NCBI GenBank assembly: GCA_905197665.1
Contig: CAJJZP010000009.1
Coordinates: forward strand, 31,187-95,186
DNA length: 64,000 nucleotides
Reading direction: 5' to 3'
From: an uncultured Collinsella sp.
GTDB lineage: Bacteria > Actinomycetota > Coriobacteriia > Coriobacteriales > Coriobacteriaceae
This document shows positions 60,456-64,000 of this stretch, piece after piece. The notes below the pieces were generated by a model. It had not been told where the DNA came from. It saw only the letters and a program-made list of their open reading frames with translations, and made no database searches. The translations under genes were made by a program, and so were the position numbers. The number at the start of each line of letters is the position of its first letter. Position 1 is the stretch's first letter.

Positions 60456-61919
60456 TTAGACGATCGGCGCGATGCCGGCAAAGTGCAGATACAGCGAGAT
60501 GGCCGCCACGACAATGACCACTGCCGCGATCAGCTTGTCGTGCAGATGCGGGAGCACCTGCTTACCGCGGCCTCGCTCACCCAGCATATAGACGGGAATG
60601 GCCGGAGCAAAAAGAATCGTCGTGATCATAACGCCCTGAAGACCCGTCGACCACACCAGGAACAACGTGTAGATAAAGCCGAGCGTACCGAAGAAGCGGG
60701 CTTTGCCGACGCTGGGCGCATGCGGCCCGTCCAGATGCTCGTTCTTCCAGCCAATCACCATGTAATAGGCAGCCGAGCAGACATACGGAACCAGAATCGT
60801 GTTGACTGCGCAGCTATAGAAGAACTGGTAGGTGCTCGCCGCCACATACGACACGATCAAGAAGAGCTGCGTGATGCCGGAGCTCACAAGAACCGTTACC
60901 ACCGGGGCGTCGTGCTTGTTCGTCTTGGCAAACGCCAGAGGGAAGGATCCCTGGCGCGCCGCCTCGAACGGCGTCTCGGACGCAATGATGACATAGCCCA
61001 GCAGCGCGCCGACCAGCGAAAGGATAACGCCAAGGTTTACGATGGCAGCGCCAACCGGACCGATTGCGCACTCGAGAATTCCCGCCATGGAGGGCGTTGC
61101 GAGCTGCGCCATCTCCTCGCGCGGCATAATGCCGAGTGACAGCATCGAGATGATCAGATACAGCGTAAATACAGCCGCAAATCCGAGCGCCGTCGAGCGG
61201 CCGACGTCACGCACGTACTTTGCACGGCCCGAGATAACGACAGCGCCCTCGATGCCCGTGAAGACCCAGACAAGGGCGATCATGGTCGAGACAACCTGCT
61301 CGCCAAAGCCAGGACCAGCCGGCTCTCCCCAGAAGTTGTCCATAAAGATATCGACGTTGAACTTACCCAGGAGCACGATGCTCAGCACAAAGAGCCCCAG
61401 CGGCACCAGCTTCGCCAACGTGACGATCGTGTTAATGCCCGCAGCCTCCTTAACGCCACGAAGCACAAGGACGGTAAGAAACCACAAAAACACGCTGGCG
61501 CAGACGATGGAAAGCAGGTTGTTACCCGCACCAAACGCAGGGAAGAAATAGCCCAGCGCGCTAAACAGCAAGAGCGCAAAGCTCACGTTGGAAAGACATG
61601 CGCTGATCCAGTAACCCCAGGCGGAGTTGAATCCAATGTAATCGCCAAAACCGGCCGCAGCGTATGCATAGATGCCGCCGGTCAGGTCGGGACGAGCCTG
61701 AGACAAACCGTTGAACACCATCATCAGCGCAAAGACGCCGATAAAGCAAATTCCCCACGAGACGATAACCGCACCGGTATTTGCCCCGCCTGCTGCCATA
61801 TCGCCGGCAAGCGAAAAGATACCGCCACAAATACTGGCGGTAATGACCATCATGGTCAGACGAAAGAGATCGAGGCCATTAGGGTCGATAATCTCGTCGT
61901 TTTGAGCTTTAGAGGCCAT
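60456..61919 (-). CDS. Basic amino acid/polyamine antiporter (APC family, ArcD-like)
   Basis: 487 aa with about 12 helices; APC-type first helix (TASICGGIFSLAGDMAAGG) and QARPDLTGGIYAYAAAGFGDYIGF. Similar to arginine/ornithine antiporters. It follows the dimethylarginine hydrolase gene on the same strand, so exchange of arginine derivatives or citrulline is inferred. Confidence 0.85.
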   Translation of the reverse strand: MASKAQNDEIIDPNGLDLFRLTMMVITASICGGIFSLAGDMAAGGANTGAVIVSWGICFIGVFALMMVFNGLSQARPDLTGGIYAYAAAGFGDYIGFNSAWGYWISACLSNVSFALLLFSALGYFFPAFGAGNNLLSIVCASVFLWFLTVLVLRGVKEAAGINTIVTLAKLVPLGLFVLSIVLLGKFNVDIFMDNFWGEPAGPGFGEQVVSTMIALVWVFTGIEGAVVISGRAKYVRDVGRSTALGFAAVFTLYLIISMLSLGIMPREEMAQLATPSMAGILECAIGPVGAAIVNLGVILSLVGALLGYVIIASETPFEAARQGSFPLAFAKTNKHDAPVVTVLVSSGITQLFLIVSYVAASTYQFFYSCAVNTILVPYVCSAAYYMVIGWKNEHLDGPHAPSVGKARFFGTLGFIYTLFLVWSTGLQGVMITTILFAPAIPVYMLGERGRGKQVLPHLHDKLIAAVVIVVAAISLYLHFAGIAPIV

Positions 61920-62028
61920 TGTATGTGCACCCCCTTCATCATGTGATCGAACGAAAGATGACCCGGACGTCCCGAATCGGGTGCCGGGCCATCGGTCAAG
62001 CGATCATCAGACTGTTACAGCTATCGCG

Positions 62029-62805
62029 TTAGAAGCGCAGCGACAGGCAAGAAAGGCCGCCGTCGACCTTGCGATACTCGGAGGTATCGACGACGAGCGT
62101 CTTGTAGCCCAGATCCTGCACGGCCTTGAGCACGGTCGGATAGCCCTCGGCGACGATGACCGTACCGTTGACCCAGATGCAGTTGGCGCCGTAAGCCTCG
62201 TCCTCGGGCACGACGATCTTGTTGTACTGGGCAAAGTCGGGTTTATCGATAAACTCACCGGAAACGAGCATGTTGTTGTCCTCGATGTAGTTGACGCCCG
62301 TCTTGAGGTGTAGGACCTCCTCCAGCGGAACCTCGGAACCCTCGAGACCCCAGCCCTCGAGAATCTCACAGAACTGGCGGATGCCCTCTTCGTTGGTGCG
62401 AGCGGAGCGACCGACGTAGAAATGGTCGCCGACCATCATGACGTCGCCGCCGTCGAGCGTACCCGGAGAAACGATGTGCTTGACATGCTCGTCGTCAAAG
62501 AAGCGACGGACGGCTGGTTCGATCTCGTCCTTCTCGCCGTTGCGGCTGTCGGCACCGGGGTTGGTAATGATGGCGCCGCAGCGAGTGATGACGGCCGGAT
62601 CCTCGACAAAGCAGCTGTCGGGATACTGCTCGAGCGCCGGCAGCACCGACACGTCAACGCCGCACTGCTCGAGCGCATGCTCGTAATCGTAATGCTCCTC
62701 GATGGCGCGCTCGTAGATGGGCTGGCCGAGCTCGGGGGCACTCGTGATGCCATTGCTCAGGGACTTGCCGGGACGACGGATGATGACGTGGCTGAACTTG
62801 GTCAT
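62029..62805 (-). CDS. Dimethylarginine dimethylaminohydrolase
   Basis: Hydrolyses N-omega-methylated arginines to citrulline and methylamines. 258 aa, same length as the Pseudomonas enzyme. Matching motifs: PDSCFVEDPAVI, AIITNPGADSRNGE, PGTLDGGDVMMVGDHFYVG, HLKTGVNYIEDNN, and the C-terminal DGGLSCLSLRF with catalytic Cys253. Arginine deiminase proper is longer. Cotranscribed with the antiporter. Confidence 0.9.
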   Translation of the reverse strand: MTKFSHVIIRRPGKSLSNGITSAPELGQPIYERAIEEHYDYEHALEQCGVDVSVLPALEQYPDSCFVEDPAVITRCGAIITNPGADSRNGEKDEIEPAVRRFFDDEHVKHIVSPGTLDGGDVMMVGDHFYVGRSARTNEEGIRQFCEILEGWGLEGSEVPLEEVLHLKTGVNYIEDNNMLVSGEFIDKPDFAQYNKIVVPEDEAYGANCIWVNGTVIVAEGYPTVLKAVQDLGYKTLVVDTSEYRKVDGGLSCLSLRF

Positions 62806-62902
62806 GGTGATCCTCCTTGGATCTCTTAGCAGAGAGCGGGACTTCTTTGCGCCCGCCTTCCTTTCGATGGCTTTATCTTAGGGCGGTTTTCCTATTTTGT
62901 AT

Positions 62903-62914
62903 ATTGTATACAAT
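62903..62914. promoter_or_regulatory. GntR-type operator between DDAH and GntR genes
   Basis: ATTGTATACAAT is a perfect 12-bp palindrome, fits the FadR-subfamily consensus TNGTNNNACNA and lies in the divergent intergenic region 98 bp from one start and 147 bp from the other. Confidence 0.65.
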
Positions 62915-63060
62915 CCTGAACGGTAGGTATTCATCGGTAAGCGTATTCTCACCTATCGGCGCAAAGTAGCGCGATTTAACTGGTCGTTCTATAATTCAAC
63001 AGAGCTATTCAAGCGAAACGTATTTAATTTTGAAAATATACAGTCAAGGAACACAAGCTC

Positions 63061-63711
63061 ATGGAAACACTCAGAAGACCCTTGAAGGATCATGTATACG
63101 ACTATATTTCGAGCCGCATAGATGCCGGCGAGCTTTCGGCTGGCGACCGCGTGAGCGAGCAAGCGATCTGCGATGCCATGGGCGTGTCGCGCACGCCGGT
63201 TCGCGAGGCGCTCATTCAGCTGGCAAGCGATGGCTACCTGGACAATCTCCCCCGTCGCGGATTCCGTGTCCGTGGGTTCGATCAACAAAACGCCGTTGAA
63301 GTCTTTGAGATTATGGGGCCGCTCGATGGGCAGGCGGCATACCTCGCCTGTCCCCTCCTGACAAAAGAGGACATCATGCAGCTGAAGTTTTTGGTTGGGT
63401 CCATGGACCTTGCGATCCAAGGCGGTCTTATCCGAAAGTACGACGACATTCAGCGAGACTTTCATCTGACGTACTTCAACCGCTGCGGCAACGATCGTCT
63501 ACGCGATATGATTTCGCAGCTCGAGCGCTGCTTTATCAAACGCGATTACGAGACTGTCGATCAAGAGACGGCGTGCAAGCTGCTCGATAAAGCCAATGCC
63601 GAACATGCCCATATTCTTGAGCTGTTCGAAGCGCGGGACGCGGCGGGCGTGCGCGATTATGTACGCGATGTCCATTGGAACACGGAGAACGCCCAGTTCA
63701 CCGTTTGGTAG
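63061..63711 (+). CDS. GntR-family regulator (FadR/FCD type)
   Basis: 216 aa. N-terminal winged HTH (VSEQAICDAMGVSRTPVREAL, LPRRGFRV) and an FCD helical sensor domain with the metal-type residues spread over RDFHLTYF, HAHILELF. Divergent from the DDAH-antiporter genes, which it probably controls through the palindrome at 62903. Effector not known; an arginine derivative or citrulline is plausible. Confidence 0.88.
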   Translation: METLRRPLKDHVYDYISSRIDAGELSAGDRVSEQAICDAMGVSRTPVREALIQLASDGYLDNLPRRGFRVRGFDQQNAVEVFEIMGPLDGQAAYLACPLLTKEDIMQLKFLVGSMDLAIQGGLIRKYDDIQRDFHLTYFNRCGNDRLRDMISQLERCFIKRDYETVDQETACKLLDKANAEHAHILELFEARDAAGVRDYVRDVHWNTENAQFTVW

Positions 63712-64000
63712 GAAAGCAGCGGGCGGCAACGGACCAATTCTTGGCACCGCCGCTCAAAATGATTCATTTCCCTCCGTCACCAAGGGATCATTGGTGCAAT
63801 GGGAGCAGGTTACTTTGCGCCAATAAGTAGGATGCGGAGCAACCAAACGGCAGGACTCCGGGCCGCAGCTTCTCAAACGACACCCTTCCGGAAACCGTGT
63901 CCCACTATCCGGGCGAATTCTGGGATGCAGCTTCCCAATGGGGCCCGGGACTGCGGACGATTTCTTGGACCGTTACGCGGCCCTTCCCAGCGCGGCGCGG
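63712..64000. repeat. Non-coding end of window with a family C repeat copy
   Basis: The part at 63801-63885 is the second copy of the repeat at 60123-60210. The rest has no supportable gene within the window. Confidence 0.5.

Overview
The window (64 kb, GC-rich, nearly every gene on the minus strand) looks like chromosome of a Gram-positive anaerobe of the class Coriobacteriia, most likely Collinsella or a close relative. This is inferred from gene content: a FabK-type FAS II operon with a fused AccD-AccA carboxyltransferase, two mannose-family PTS loci, an oxygen-independent sulfatase maturase, a FeoA-FeoB fusion, and actinobacterial-looking RpoB, RpoC and ribosomal proteins. No database search was possible.

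Layout. 1-3378: start of a mannose-family PTS (IIC partial, IIB) and its LevR-like regulator. 3606-4381: nucleosidase gene cut by an IS3-family remnant. 5088-11150: S10/spc block from rplC to rplX, with structured leaders before rplC, rplB and rplN and a terminator directly after rplX. 11257-12815: gene remnants and a TauE/SafE exporter. 12837-22856: a sulfated-sugar locus with a four-subunit mannose-family PTS, two sulfatases without signal peptides, their radical-SAM maturase, an anion exporter, two DeoR-type regulators, and an agaS/nagA deletion scar. 22836-24650: phosphatase and cation efflux. 24775-34900: complete fatty acid operon (fabH-acpP-fabK-fabD-fabG-fabF-accB-fabZ-accC-accDA) with divergent birA. 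35017-38430: rpsL-rpsG-fusA-rpsJ. 38801-40784: ECF sigma factor and membrane partner between 36-bp inverted repeats. 40860-51480: rplJ-rplL, galU, rpoB-rpoC. 51851-64000: metabolic and transport genes (aminotransferase, deoxyinosine glycosylase, GH13 enzyme, MFS transporter, FeoAB, and a dimethylarginine hydrolase/antiporter pair with a GntR regulator).

How it fits together. The sulfated-sugar locus suggests PTS import and phosphorylation of a sulfated amino sugar, desulfation in the cytoplasm by sulfatases activated by the neighbouring maturase, and export of the anion by TauE/SafE. The fatty acid operon is self-contained apart from BirA, which biotinylates AccB and is transcribed divergently across two matching operator-like sites. 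The transcription/translation genes usually found in one run are split: rpsJ lies about 24 kb from rplC, tuf is absent from the str block, and spc genes after rplX are missing.

Intergenic regions carry several palindromic repeat families. One has a conserved hairpin core inside non-conserved but self-complementary arms (38636-38776, 51579-51799). Another has conserved outer ends and variable inner arms (55786-55852, 60234-60300). A GC-rich motif is shared by the rplC, rplB and rpsL upstream regions.
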